From Korobacter sp963758505 (GTDB lineage Bacteria > Acidobacteriota > Terriglobia > Terriglobales > Acidobacteriaceae), in assembly GCA_963758505.1 (NCBI GenBank), contig CAVWVJ010000001.1, forward strand, positions 1,674,001 through 1,738,000: DNA of 64,000 nt, given 5' to 3'. The position numbers and the translations under genes were made by a program. Below the pieces are notes generated by a model. That model was not told the DNA's origin and ran no database searches. It saw nothing but the letters and a program-made list of their open reading frames with translations. The first letter of the stretch is position 1, and each line of letters starts with the position of its first letter. Of this stretch, positions 1-9,577 are shown one piece after another.

Positions 1-3000
1 ATTCAGCTTGTCGGTGGTGCCATGCAATCCGATGGAGATGTCGTAATCGCTGACCCGGGCCGAGGCCTCAAGGTCGAGAAGGGGCTCAATTTTCGTCGGA
101 TTGGTGAACAGGATGTCGCCACGATCCAGCCGGTACTTGGTCCCGTTGAAGGTCACGTCGCCTTCCACGATGCTGATGCGGCCCAGAACCACCGGGCGGA
201 ACGCGGTTCCCCGCAACCGCAAATCGACGTCCCCGGTGATTTTTGCCAGGGAGGTTTGTACCTGCAACTCCGGGGTCGAAACCACGCGAACATCGAAATG
301 CAGGTTATTCAGGGGCGAGTCCGGGTTCGGCGCAGTAGGCGTCTGCTTCGAACGCGTGAGGTAGTAGGCGAAATCGAAGCGCGGATTCAAACCGAACTTG
401 TTCACCACCACATCGCCACTCAGGGTGGCATTTTGCAGGGTGCCCGCCAGGCGGAGGTCGGCGTCGGCATTAGCGCTCACGCCTTCCGGATAGCGAATAC
501 GAACGTCTTTTCCGGTGGCCGTCAGGTTGAAGCTGATGTTGCGTCCGTAGCTGATGAATCCGCCGATCGCCAGATCGCCACCGCCGGTGTGGGCCGTCAG
601 CTTTTCCACTTGCAACCGGTCTTCATTGAAGACAAGAGTCCCGTTGAGGTCGCTCAAACCGTTCGGCATATCGACGTACGCGATCCCAGCGTGCTCGATG
701 GTGATTCGCCCGCGCAGGGCAGGGTCTTCCAACGTACCGCCAACGCGGACGCCGATTAAGGTTTGGCCATAGGCTACGATCTCGGGGTCGAAGCTCTGCA
801 GCAGCTTAAGGTTCAGTTGTCCGTCGGCCCGCATTTTCAATTCCTGTGTGCCGACAAGCTTGGCGGTTCCGCTGGAGGTGAGGTCGGTTTCGTCGCCGAC
901 CAGGCGAAACGATTGCAGCGTGGCCGTGCCGTCGGCATACGTTGCAACAATTGGGCCGGAATTGTGCAGCACAACCGTTTCCACCTGCGATTCATAGCGC
1001 GGGATTTCCAGCCGCGCATTGAGGCGCTCCGGATAACGGACCGGTCCCGTGGCGTGAACCGTGCCGTCGATGGAGGAGTGGCCCCGCGCCACGCCGACGA
1101 GAAAGGGTTGCAGGTCCACGTTGCCAAACTTCGCCGTGATGTCGCAGTCGAAGTCTCCACGAAGGCGAATGCGGCCGCCTGCCGTGAGGGTCGCGGTCAC
1201 GAAGTGAGACTCGGCGGTGAAATTAAGATTCTCGCCAACGGTCGTCGCGGCAACGTCCAGATCGCCTTCCCGCTTTCCACCTAACGACACATTGCTGATA
1301 TGAATTTCTCCCTCTAAGGAGGGTGCTGACAGCGTGCCGCCGCCCTTCGCCGTGAACCGGGCAATCCCAGTGAGCTTCACCTTGGAGGTCTGGAGCACGC
1401 GGAAACGTAAAAGATCGACTCCTGAACCTTGTATGGCGAGACGAAACTGTTCACTCGAAAGATTGATCGACCCTGTGCCCTGCGCTTTGGCCCCACCGGA
1501 AACAACTTTCAGATCCGTGAAGCGCGCTTCGCGCCCGCTGAAATTTAAATTCGACGACAGCGATTCCAGCGGCTCCCCGTACGCAGTGCCATCCGAGATC
1601 GAGACGGTTCCGGTACCTTTCGGTTCTCGTCCGGTTCCAGCTATCTCCAGTTCGAGATTGAATTTCCCGGTTACCGGGTAATTCAACCCGAGCAGCGCCT
1701 GTGCGTCTTCTACGCGCGCATTGTGAATCGCCGATGTAGCCTGGAACACAGAATCATCGGTAAACGATCCGTTCTTGAGCGAGGTGGTACCTGCAAAATC
1801 GATGCGTGAACTCCCGCTGGTCAACACCCCATCCCGAACCGAGGCTCTGGCGGGTCCGTAAGTGACATTTCCGTCGAAGGAGTCCCAGTGAAAGCGAAAG
1901 GGCTTCCCCGTCGGCGGTGCTTGCGGGGACGGCGCGGCCTTATTTTTCCTGTGGAGTGCTTTCACAAGCTGGGGCTCAAGCGCGGTGCTCTGATTCGGCT
2001 GGATCAGAGTCGTGAAATCGTGAAGCTTCAGGTGTCCGGCCACGGCCGGCAAACTCGGGCTGCCCGAAAGTGTCCCCTGGAAAGATCCTTCTCCCTTGAG
2101 TTCGACGGGAAATTTCCCGGCGCCGTTCGCGGCCAGCAAAGGCTCAAACTCGCGCAGCTTTGCGGTACTCGCGGATACCGAGAGATCCACCGCACTTTCG
2201 CCAATGGACCCGGAGGCGGTGAGATGGGTGGAGGCTGTTTGCAAGTCTGCCAGGTTGATCTGCATGCTTGCCGTGCGAAAGTCATAGACGCCCTGCACGT
2301 GAGCTTCCAGCGGCACCGTTTCTCCGCCGGATGCCATCCCCGGCGAGGAGCGAACGTCAAGGCTAAGTTGCGACGCCCTGGGAGTTCCTACCCAAGTCAG
2401 TTGGGCGTCAGCGTCGGCAACTCCCGAAGGATGAAGATCGTCCAGTGGCAGCCGCCGCGTGGCAAAGAGTGCCGCGATCTTCTGTACGTCAATCCCTCGC
2501 AAAGTGAAGGTTGCCTTTGCGGTTTGCTCGCGTGCCCCGATGCTATGGGGCGATCTCGCACCTTTTGGCTGCGGTTCTTTCTCGGCGCGGGGCGGCGCGT
2601 TCCAGCGCAGCACCGTCATCTGGCCGGTGATCGTCCCTCCCAGCGCATTGGCGACGATGCGGTTCACATCGAGGCGATCCTGGTCCAACCGGAAACTCGC
2701 GGATCCTGATACCGCACTCACGTGCACAGCCGCGGCATTCCAGCTCCCATTGCTGAGTTGCAGATTTCCGCTGGAGGTCATCTGTTCGTCGTGAGCCTGG
2801 GCGTTGCCATTCATCTGCAGTACACCTGCTTGCAGCGCAACGGTGCGAACCACGGCGCCCAGTTGGCGCAGATCAAGTTTCAGCTTGTAGTTGAACGCGA
2901 CGCGCGGCCTGGAAAAATCCTCCAGGCTCCCGCTGAAAGACAGTTGCGAACTTTCGGAGCTGACCTGGCCGGTGCGGACAACGAGAGAGTTGCGAAAGAG

Positions 3001-3675
3001 CCGGAAATCGAAATTGGCGGTCGATGCGAAGGGACGGTAGTTTTGCAGGTTCGTGTCGAACTTACCGATGGAGATTTTTCCGTCGTAGCACTCTGGACTA
3101 CGAAGGTATCCGACATTGGCGGCCACATCCTTTGCAGCTAGATTGAATGGAGTCTTTTGCTCATTCACCTGCAGAGCGCCGTTCTTCAGCACCAGATCGC
3201 GAATCGCCAGATTAAATAACGGCTCGAAGGATTCCTGCCTGCGCCCTGCGCTTCGTGTCCGCGGAGCCGGCTGATTGGTACGTCCGTCCGGATAGACGAT
3301 GAGATTCACCGACGGCCGTTCGAAGACGAGAGAGTTGAAACTGACCTTTCGGCCAAGCAGCGACACGATGCGGAGGTTGCCATCGATGCGATCGACATGG
3401 AGCAGCGGGGCGTCGCCTGCGGCTTCCAGTCCATGCACGGTCAACCCTTGGATTGCGAACCGCAGTTCCGCAACGTTCCACTCCAGGCGCTCGATCTCCA
3501 CTCGCCCGCCGGTGGCATCGGCAATCTCCTGCCTCACGCGGCCGCGGACTACTTCACGAAATCCAGCGCTGGTGAGATACCATCCAAGGGCAAGGAAGAA
3601 CACCAGGACCGAGGCGCCGTAACTTGCGTGCCGCAATGTGCGATGTTGCAAAGGCTGCTGGCTCGGGCCGGCCAT
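1..3675 (-). CDS. TamB/AsmA-like translocation and assembly protein, 3' end cut by window edge
   Basis: The minus strand is open for 1225 codons from an ATG at 3675 to the left edge without a stop, so the C-terminus (including any DUF490/TamB domain end) is missing. Residues 1-35 give a short positively charged start and one membrane anchor (motif VLVFFLALGWYL). After it comes a very long run of short beta-strand-type repeats rich in G, S, T, D and N, with phrases such as 'NGALQVNEQ', 'LSGDVVVNKFG' and 'GDVTFNGTKY', typical of the AsmA/TamB superfamily. TamB proteins form a periplasmic hydrophobic groove and work with Omp85 proteins, and probably carry lipid between membranes (family knowledge). 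It starts 7 bp after the SurA-like gene, in the same operon as the Omp85 gene, which supports the call. It could equally be another AsmA-like member such as YhdP. Confidence 0.8.
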   Translation of the reverse strand, partial: MAGPSQQPLQHRTLRHASYGASVLVFFLALGWYLTSAGFREVVRGRVRQEIADATGGRVEIERLEWNVAELRFAIQGLTVHGLEAAGDAPLLHVDRIDGNLRIVSLLGRKVSFNSLVFERPSVNLIVYPDGRTNQPAPRTRSAGRRQESFEPLFNLAIRDLVLKNGALQVNEQKTPFNLAAKDVAANVGYLRSPECYDGKISIGKFDTNLQNYRPFASTANFDFRLFRNSLVVRTGQVSSESSQLSFSGSLEDFSRPRVAFNYKLKLDLRQLGAVVRTVALQAGVLQMNGNAQAHDEQMTSSGNLQLSNGSWNAAAVHVSAVSGSASFRLDQDRLDVNRIVANALGGTITGQMTVLRWNAPPRAEKEPQPKGARSPHSIGAREQTAKATFTLRGIDVQKIAALFATRRLPLDDLHPSGVADADAQLTWVGTPRASQLSLDVRSSPGMASGGETVPLEAHVQGVYDFRTASMQINLADLQTASTHLTASGSIGESAVDLSVSASTAKLREFEPLLAANGAGKFPVELKGEGSFQGTLSGSPSLPAVAGHLKLHDFTTLIQPNQSTALEPQLVKALHRKNKAAPSPQAPPTGKPFRFHWDSFDGNVTYGPARASVRDGVLTSGSSRIDFAGTTSLKNGSFTDDSVFQATSAIHNARVEDAQALLGLNYPVTGKFNLELEIAGTGREPKGTGTVSISDGTAYGEPLESLSSNLNFSGREARFTDLKVVSGGAKAQGTGSINLSSEQFRLAIQGSGVDLLRFRVLQTSKVKLTGIARFTAKGGGTLSAPSLEGEIHISNVSLGGKREGDLDVAATTVGENLNFTAESHFVTATLTAGGRIRLRGDFDCDITAKFGNVDLQPFLVGVARGHSSIDGTVHATGPVRYPERLNARLEIPRYESQVETVVLHNSGPIVATYADGTATLQSFRLVGDETDLTSSGTAKLVGTQELKMRADGQLNLKLLQSFDPEIVAYGQTLIGVRVGGTLEDPALRGRITIEHAGIAYVDMPNGLSDLNGTLVFNEDRLQVEKLTAHTGGGDLAIGGFISYGRNISFNLTATGKDVRIRYPEGVSANADADLRLAGTLQNATLSGDVVVNKFGLNPRFDFAYYLTRSKQTPTAPNPDSPLNNLHFDVRVVSTPELQVQTSLAKITGDVDLRLRGTAFRPVVLGRISIVEGDVTFNGTKYRLDRGDILFTNPTKIEPLLDLEASARVSDYDISIGLHGTTDKLN

Positions 3676-3682
3676 GAGCAGG

Positions 3683-4393
3683 TTATCTGCCTCCGGAGCC
3701 GGGCACCGCGACCGAGCTTTCCGATGGAGCGTTCTCTTCGACTCCCAGCCATTTGATATCGCTATGATCCCGGAGGTCGTGCAGCCAACCGCTCAGCAGT
3801 TCGTCGAGGCGCTGTTGCCGCAGGATCTCTTCGATCTGCGGGTAGGCCTCGGTCAGGCTCTCTTCCTTCGCCCCACGGCTGCGCACCGCCGGGACCATGG
3901 TCTCTTTGTAATAGTCCTCAATATCCTCTCGCGGGACGCGGGTCTCCGGACGTAATCGCAGGTCGACGAAACGCATCACCTGCAGCTGTTTCGCGACTTT
4001 CTGCCGCACATATTCCTCGTCCAGCCCGTAATCCGCCAGCAATTGCCGCCAACTTTCGTCGGTCTTGGCCTGCGGATACGTTGCCCGGATCCTTCCCACT
4101 TCGTTATCGACTTCGCGCTCTTCGGCAGTGGCAATGTTTTCGTCGCCCATCTGCAAGCGGAGCAGTTGCTGATCCACCAGGCGATCCAAAGCCGCGCGAC
4201 GTTCATCGGGCTTGAACGACGCCACGGACCTTCCCTGCTGGAGGGCTTCGAAGGCGACTGCCTTCTCCCAGTCACTCTGCAAAATCGGCACGTTCTCGAC
4301 CGATGCCACCAGCCGGTCGATCACCTCACCAGCGAAGCAGTAGTTGCTGATCGCCAGGATCGTGAAAATGCCGATCTTGAAAAAAGTTCGCAT
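3683..4393 (-). CDS. SurA N-terminal-domain-like periplasmic chaperone without PPIase domain
   Basis: A 236-residue protein with a signal peptide (about residues 1-21, hydrophobic GIFTILAISNYCFA then GEVIDRLVASVEN). The stretch 'VIDRLVASVENVPILQSDW' is the characteristic start of SurA/PpiD/parvulin-type chaperone N-domains, and the remainder is helical and charged. SurA proteins escort outer-membrane proteins to the BAM machine. SurA of E. coli has one or two parvulin domains (~430 residues); here no parvulin domain follows and the protein ends in a Ser/Gly-rich tail. The start ATG overlaps the Omp85 stop by one base (TGATG), and tamB-like follows after 7 bp, so it is translationally coupled to both. 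Function is inferred from motif plus context. Confidence 0.75.
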   Translation of the reverse strand: MRTFFKIGIFTILAISNYCFAGEVIDRLVASVENVPILQSDWEKAVAFEALQQGRSVASFKPDERRAALDRLVDQQLLRLQMGDENIATAEEREVDNEVGRIRATYPQAKTDESWRQLLADYGLDEEYVRQKVAKQLQVMRFVDLRLRPETRVPREDIEDYYKETMVPAVRSRGAKEESLTEAYPQIEEILRQQRLDELLSGWLHDLRDHSDIKWLGVEENAPSESSVAVPGSGGR

Positions 4394-7300
4394 CAGAATG
4401 TCTGGCCGATACTGAAAAAGACGTTGACTCGCTGCGTTGACTGCTGTTGATTGTTTTCGAGAATGGGGTAGCGGGCCGGGTTCAGGGCATATCCGAGGTC
4501 AAACCGCACAGGCCCGACAGGGGTATGGTACCGAATTCCCAGCCCAATGGCTTGCTCCAGGTAGTTGTAATTACAAGCGACCTGCGTGCCCGGCGCCGAG
4601 CAGGCTGCAATGGAAGCCTGGTGCAACCGGAAAATCCCCTTGAACAAATGGCTGGTGGTGTCGAAGACGTTACCCATGTCGTGGAATAGTACGAAGCTCA
4701 GGTTGTCCTGGACGTAGGGCAGCGTCGGCGGGGGAAGGCGTAATTCCAGGTTGTTCACGAAGAGCGCATTGCCACCGATCGGGAACCCCGTGAGTTGATC
4801 GCGAGGGCCGGCCTGGTTGATAGAGAATCCACGCAGCGAGTTCCCCCCTCCCGCGTAGAACCGCTCCGGGAGTGGCACGATGGAGGAGTTCTCAAAGGGT
4901 GACTCGAAACCGATGCGGGTGGAGCGGGCAAAAACGTACTTCTTCGCTCCGAACTGATAGTAGCTGGAGTTCTGCAGCAGTACTCGGCCATAGTTGGATT
5001 CGGATCCGAAAAAGCTGCCGGCGACGCCGAAATCCGCCGTCGTGTACGTTCCTTTGTGGGCGTCGATCGGATCGTCGCGTCGATCGTAGATCAATGTAAT
5101 GCTAGGCATACCGATCCGCGCCGGCTTCGAATACAAAGGGATCAGGGCCGGATCGATCACCAGCGTAGTCGGATCCACGTTGACTCTCCGGTAACTGAAG
5201 CGATAGAGGATGGTGAGGGATTTGCTCGCCACATCTTCCGCCTGCACGGAACCTTCGAGCCGTTGCGCGGTGAAGGTTCGCACATCGGCGGACTTGTCGA
5301 AAAATCCACTTACCGTAAGCCGCCAGTTCTCCTTCGAGAAGAGCCGTGGCGCCTCGTAACTGATCAATGCCCGCTGTTCAAGCCGCCCGTAACGTGTCTT
5401 CAGGACCAGGGTATGATCCCGTCCGCCGACGTCGAGCCGGGTCACTTCGAACGAAACCCGCGGACTCCAACCCGTCGGCCCCTCCGGCGTGAGGGTCTTT
5501 GAGCCATTGCTCGCCGTGCCTTCGGGCGCGCTGCCCGTAGAAACTTCCAGTCCCAGACCGTAATCGAAGGTCCAGCGTTTGGTCTCCGAGAGTTGGAAAA
5601 GCACGTTTTTTCGATCGGCCGCCCCGTCAGGGTTCTGCACGGCGAGATTGACTTCGCTGAAGAGTCCCAGATCGTAGAGCCGCCGCTGTGTGTCCAGCAT
5701 GTCAACCTGGCTCAGCGGATCGCCATCGTGGATGTTCATTCTTTGCTGCACCACGCTAGGCCGCGTGTAATGCAGCCCGGAGACGTATACGCGGTCCACG
5801 AATACCTGGCGGCCCTCATGAATGTCGTAGGTGACGTCCATGGAATGCTTGTCGCCGTTGAACGGAATGGCCGTAATCTGCATATCCATGTTGGGAAAAC
5901 CGCGATTGTAGTAATAACTCACAATGGTGTCGCGATCGCTGGAAACTGAGTAGTCGGAGTAAGGCTGGCCGTCGGCGAGGGACAATTTCGAAGCCAACTG
6001 CTGGCGCGAGATGGCAAGGTTCCCGAGGATGGTCAGGTTGTGCACCCGTGATTGAGGACCTTCGTCAATGTGGAACACGATGCGCAACTCCCCGTTGTGC
6101 CCCAGGTAGTTGTCTTCCACCTGCGCCTGGACATTGACATCCAGAAAGCCGTTCATCTTGTACAACGACGTGATCGACTGCACATCCCGTGCGAGCATGG
6201 CCTGGCTGAACTTTCCGAAGACATTCAGGTAGCTGGCAGGCTGAACGCTGAGCCGCTCCTTGATCGACTCCACGGGAAAGTATTTATTGCCTTCAATTTT
6301 TACCGCCTGCAGTTTGTGGCGCTCGCCCAAATCCACGCTGTACACAATGCTCAAAAAGTCATTCGCTGGACTGCGCTTGCGCGTGTAGCTCACCTTTACG
6401 TCGAAATAACCCTCACCTTGAAAAAAGTCGCGCAGGTTGCGCGTCCCTTCGTTGAGCAGATCGTCGTCTGCCGCGTTCTCTTCGTAAACCGGGATGTAGC
6501 GTTTGATCAGCCCCTCGCGCAGCTTCGTGCCTTCGACTTCAATATCCACCTTCGGCCCACGTTGAATGGTGAAGAGGTAATCGACGGTATTGGTATCTGC
6601 GTGGTAGGTGCGCCTTGCCAGCGATACCTGGGCCTCCAGCCGGTCCCGCTTTTGATATTTCTTGCGGAGGCGCTCGAGAGCGCGGGTGGACTTTGCCGCC
6701 TCGATCGGCGCTCCGGATTTGATCTTCGTGATCGCCTGCAGCTCCGCTGCCGTGAAACCTGAGTCGCCCGTGACCCGGACATTGCCGACCTTGGCATGCA
6801 GTCCCGGCGTCACCTGGAAGCGGATATTCATCTGCCGGCTACTCGACTGGGGGTCGCGCGTGTACGTGAAGGTCGAGGTGTAGTAGCCGTTATCCTCCAT
6901 CACCCCGGTCATCTGTTCGATGGCGCGCTTTATATCGACCTCCGAAAACGGGCGCCCGAGTTGGAGTTTGGTCGCGTCCAGCAGCTGGCGTAACGTGGGC
7001 GGACCCTTCTTCGGAAGTCCGAAAAGACTCACATCGCCGACGAAGTATCTCTCCTGCACGGTGAAGGTGAGAACCACGCCTCCATTGCCACTCTCATCCG
7101 CTTCGGCCTGGATATTGGAAAATTTCCCGGTAGCAAACAGCGCCTTGATACTGCTGCTCACCTTCGCGGTTTCGAGAAGGTCGCCAGGTTTCAGCGCCAG
7201 GTATTCCGACAGAGGATCCGTACTGGCGGGATCCGCGCCCTGAAATTTGATCTCGCTAATGGGCTTGCCGACCAGGTCCGACGCGCTCGACGAAGGTGGT

Positions 7301-7428
7301 GGGTTCGCGGGTCCTTGCTGCGCCAAGATCCCTGGAAGGGAGGCGCAAGTCAGCGCGACGGCCAGCAGCCATCCGCGAGCAGTCCTCCTCTTTCCGTATC
7401 CTCGCCAGAAACGCAATTGCACCAGCAC
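4393..7428 (-). CDS. Omp85-family outer-membrane assembly protein (BamA/TamA-like) with seven POTRA domains
   Basis: A 1011-residue outer-membrane protein that should insert other proteins into the outer membrane, or partner the TamB-like protein. The N-terminus has a signal sequence (LLAVALTCASLPGILAQQ, end near residue 38). Seven POTRA-like units follow, at roughly 57-129, 130-211, 212-291, 294-369, 371-458, 461-542 and 543-615. Each ends or begins with a beta motif such as VKIEGN, LTILGN or VYVSGL, and most contain a 'G.F..V' or 'GYF.V' helix-strand turn. The remainder (~620-1011) is an amphipathic barrel with the conserved GGGNSLRGF motif of loop 6 and a terminal Phe (FFSIGQTF). E. coli BamA has five POTRAs and TamA three. 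The gene heads the operon with the SurA-like and TamB-like genes. BamA and TamA roles cannot be separated from sequence alone. Confidence 0.92.
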   Translation of the reverse strand: MLVQLRFWRGYGKRRTARGWLLAVALTCASLPGILAQQGPANPPPSSSASDLVGKPISEIKFQGADPASTDPLSEYLALKPGDLLETAKVSSSIKALFATGKFSNIQAEADESGNGGVVLTFTVQERYFVGDVSLFGLPKKGPPTLRQLLDATKLQLGRPFSEVDIKRAIEQMTGVMEDNGYYTSTFTYTRDPQSSSRQMNIRFQVTPGLHAKVGNVRVTGDSGFTAAELQAITKIKSGAPIEAAKSTRALERLRKKYQKRDRLEAQVSLARRTYHADTNTVDYLFTIQRGPKVDIEVEGTKLREGLIKRYIPVYEENAADDDLLNEGTRNLRDFFQGEGYFDVKVSYTRKRSPANDFLSIVYSVDLGERHKLQAVKIEGNKYFPVESIKERLSVQPASYLNVFGKFSQAMLARDVQSITSLYKMNGFLDVNVQAQVEDNYLGHNGELRIVFHIDEGPQSRVHNLTILGNLAISRQQLASKLSLADGQPYSDYSVSSDRDTIVSYYYNRGFPNMDMQITAIPFNGDKHSMDVTYDIHEGRQVFVDRVYVSGLHYTRPSVVQQRMNIHDGDPLSQVDMLDTQRRLYDLGLFSEVNLAVQNPDGAADRKNVLFQLSETKRWTFDYGLGLEVSTGSAPEGTASNGSKTLTPEGPTGWSPRVSFEVTRLDVGGRDHTLVLKTRYGRLEQRALISYEAPRLFSKENWRLTVSGFFDKSADVRTFTAQRLEGSVQAEDVASKSLTILYRFSYRRVNVDPTTLVIDPALIPLYSKPARIGMPSITLIYDRRDDPIDAHKGTYTTADFGVAGSFFGSESNYGRVLLQNSSYYQFGAKKYVFARSTRIGFESPFENSSIVPLPERFYAGGGNSLRGFSINQAGPRDQLTGFPIGGNALFVNNLELRLPPPTLPYVQDNLSFVLFHDMGNVFDTTSHLFKGIFRLHQASIAACSAPGTQVACNYNYLEQAIGLGIRYHTPVGPVRFDLGYALNPARYPILENNQQQSTQRVNVFFSIGQTF

Positions 7429-7454
7429 TTTAGCTATTGAATCAATCCGGCCCC

Positions 7455-7460
7455 TATAAT
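7455..7460 (+). promoter_or_regulatory. Likely -10 box (TATAAT) for the ThiF-like gene
   Basis: A perfect TATAAT lies in the short gap between the divergent Omp85 and ThiF-like genes, 30 bases before the GTG at 7491. No convincing -35 element is seen at the usual distance. Its position argues that the ATG at 7437, which lies upstream of it, is not the translation start. Confidence 0.45.
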
Positions 7461-7490
7461 AAATCGTCGTACCTGAATCACGAGGTCTCA

Positions 7491-8507
7491 GTGGGTTTCG
7501 AAGAACGGTACTCCCGGCAAATTCTGTTTCCGGGAATCGGTGCCGAAGGACAGCGCCGCCTGGCGGGTGCCCGCGCAGTCATCGTCGGGTGCGGCGCCAC
7601 CGGCTCTGCATTGGCTTCCCTGTTGGCACGCGCCGGCGTCGGGTACCTTCGCATCCTCGATCGCGACTACGTAGAGCCCAGCAACCTCCAGCGGCAAGGC
7701 CTGTTTGACGAAGCAGATGCTGCCGAATCCCTGCCCAAGGCCATTGCCGCCTGCCGTAAGATTGCCGCCTTCAACTCCGAAATCATGGTTGAACCGCAGG
7801 TCGCCGACCTGACCCCCGACAACGCCGAGGACCTTCTCGGCAATGTCCAACTGATCCTCGACGGCACCGATAATTTCGAGACCCGATACCTGATCAACGA
7901 CTATGCGGTGAAACACGGCGTGCCCTGGATCTACACCGCCGCGGTCGCAAGTTACGGCGTTGCCATGAATATCATTCCCGGCAAAACCGCCTGTCTTGCC
8001 TGCATCTTTCCCGACTCGCCGCAGGGTATCGTCGAAACCTGCGATACCTCCGGCATCTTGAACACGGCAGTGAACTACGTGGCATCGCTCTCGGCAACCG
8101 AAGCATTGAAATTTTTTGTAGGTTCCCCCGAAAAGCTGCGCACCACCCTGCTCTCCGTCGATCTCTGGACAAACGACCGCTCCGAGATCCAGGTTGGCGG
8201 CCCGAAGGCGGGGTGTCGCGCCTGCGGAAAGCGCGATTTCGTTCATCTTTCCGGCGAAGGCCGCCCGCACATCACCTTATGTGGTCGCAATTCGGTGCAG
8301 ATTCACGAGCGTCACAGGCCTATCGATTTCAGCGAGATTGAGGGCCGTCTCCGGCCTCATGGCGACGTCCGGCACAACCAGTTTGCCCTCCGTTTCTTCC
8401 ATGATCCCTACGAGATGACGCTCTTCCCCGATGGCCGCGCCATCATCAAGGGCACCACCGATACCGGGGTGGCCCGCAGCCTCTATGCCCGCTTCGTCGG
8501 CTCCTAA
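7491..8507 (+). CDS. thiF: ThiF/MoeB/HesA-family E1-like adenylyltransferase
   Basis: Activates the C-terminal Gly-Gly of a small sulfur-carrier protein (ThiS/MoaD type) by adenylation, for thiazole or molybdopterin synthesis. The nucleotide-binding loop is VIVGCGATGSALAS, followed by DRDYVEPSNLQRQ with the Asp/Asn/Arg/Gln set of the family, and DGTDNFETRYLIND. Two CxxC pairs (CLAC and CRAC) should bind structural zinc. The C-terminal ~75 residues (LCGRNSVQI ... FPDGRAIIKG) match the tail of Bacillus-type ThiF proteins. The chosen start is GTG 7491, with GAGG five bases upstream; an ATG at 7437 would add 18 residues but precedes the TATAAT box. No ThiS, ThiG or MoaD gene is beside it, so the exact pathway is open. 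Confidence 0.85.
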   Translation: MGFEERYSRQILFPGIGAEGQRRLAGARAVIVGCGATGSALASLLARAGVGYLRILDRDYVEPSNLQRQGLFDEADAAESLPKAIAACRKIAAFNSEIMVEPQVADLTPDNAEDLLGNVQLILDGTDNFETRYLINDYAVKHGVPWIYTAAVASYGVAMNIIPGKTACLACIFPDSPQGIVETCDTSGILNTAVNYVASLSATEALKFFVGSPEKLRTTLLSVDLWTNDRSEIQVGGPKAGCRACGKRDFVHLSGEGRPHITLCGRNSVQIHERHRPIDFSEIEGRLRPHGDVRHNQFALRFFHDPYEMTLFPDGRAIIKGTTDTGVARSLYARFVGS

Positions 8508-8640
8508 GTTTCCCAGCCCGGATGACCCGTTTCCCCTAGTACTAAATACTTAGAGAAATGCAGGCATCTCTATGTATACTCGGCAAATCCAAAGTAGCAG
8601 CAATGATTGGATCCCTAAGGTTCCGATCGGGAGCAAATGT

Positions 8641-9348
8641 ATGTTCCGCATTGGGGTCGTGACTCTCTTACTCTCCACCGCCGCCCTCGCACAGCAAACC
8701 GTGCCCGGTACCTTCACAACCGTTTCTCCGGACTCCGCTTCCAACGCGATGCTCCCGCTCGTCAGTACCCCCACGCTGACGCTGAGCAATGGGTTCTCTC
8801 CTGCGACCGTCACCATGCCGCAGACGTTAGCCACCGAGCAGCCAGAGACACTGGTGAACGGAGGCATGCCGCAAAGCGACTTCTTCAACACCGCGACCGA
8901 CCAGGCGAACACGGAGACGATTGCGACGATGTTCGATTTCGCGCCGGTCAATCCGGACAACGCCTTCAATGTCGGGATCGCGGGTCCGAGTCTCGGGACG
9001 ATCGCGATGCGCTTCCGTAAGGAGCATGTGCAGGCTCACAGGACCTACACCAACGACGATATCGACAAGCTCACCTCGACCGATTCCGACAACGGCGTGA
9101 TTTCGGCCAAGCTCGCCAACGGCCAGCCCATCACCGATCGCAACCAGAGCGGGTTCAATCCGGCAAGCGGCATTGCCAACATGCCGGGTGCCTACGCCAC
9201 CCCGGAAGGCGACATGCTCGCCAACGTCCCGGGCGAGGACAACGGCACCGAAAACGCTGAGAATCCCACCACGCCTTCGGTCACTCCCGGTGCCAAGAGC
9301 AGTCCGCAGAACCAGCAACTGCCGGCCAGCGACACCAACCCGAAATAG
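8641..9348 (+). CDS. Secreted low-complexity protein of unknown function
   Basis: About 235 residues. ATG 8641 is chosen because GGGAG lies seven bases upstream and the protein then begins with a clean signal peptide (MFRIGVVTLLLSTAALAQQ). An upstream in-frame ATG at 8572 would put 23 hydrophilic residues before it. The mature part is rich in Asn, Pro, Thr, Ala and Gly, has no cysteine, and carries no domain I recognise. Its C-terminus (from about residue 170) is a disordered N/P/S/T-rich tail. Two hairpin terminators follow it, so it is probably a single-gene transcript. Confidence 0.7.
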   Translation: MFRIGVVTLLLSTAALAQQTVPGTFTTVSPDSASNAMLPLVSTPTLTLSNGFSPATVTMPQTLATEQPETLVNGGMPQSDFFNTATDQANTETIATMFDFAPVNPDNAFNVGIAGPSLGTIAMRFRKEHVQAHRTYTNDDIDKLTSTDSDNGVISAKLANGQPITDRNQSGFNPASGIANMPGAYATPEGDMLANVPGEDNGTENAENPTTPSVTPGAKSSPQNQQLPASDTNPK

Positions 9349-9369
9349 CGGTTTCGAATTTCAACCCGG

Positions 9370-9397
9370 GCGAGGCCAAGAGCCTCGCCTTGATTTT
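9370..9397 (+). terminator. Hairpin with T-run after the secreted protein gene
   Basis: Inverted repeat GCGAGGC (9370-9376) / GCCTCGC (9382-9388) with a five-base loop, followed by CTTGATTTTT. It lies 21 bases after the stop codon at 9348. Confidence 0.6.
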
Positions 9398-9409
9398 TGC
9401 GGCACAACA

Positions 9410-9435
9410 AAGCCCCGCCGGGTAGCGGGGCTTTT
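9410..9435 (+). terminator. Rho-independent terminator
   Basis: Strong stem AAGCCCCGC (9410-9418) / GCGGGGCTT (9425-9433) with a six-base loop and a T tail. The AAG...CTT ends make it usable from either strand. Second of two hairpins after the secreted protein gene. Confidence 0.75.
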
Positions 9436-9577
9436 CATCAGCATGGAGAGGAACAGGGAGCTCTCGCTTCTTGCTCCTGGTCTATTCGACGAATCGATAA
9501 AGCAATCGTCACCCGCGCGCTGTGGCTTTTTCTGGGTATCTGGTATCTTCGTGCTTCAAACCTGAGGCCATTTCCGA

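Noticed and set aside
22..1681. Series of plus-strand frames (up to 245 codons) over the left end
   Set aside because: They are antisense to the tamB-like gene, which is open for 1225 codons with AsmA-type composition; they have no domain content.
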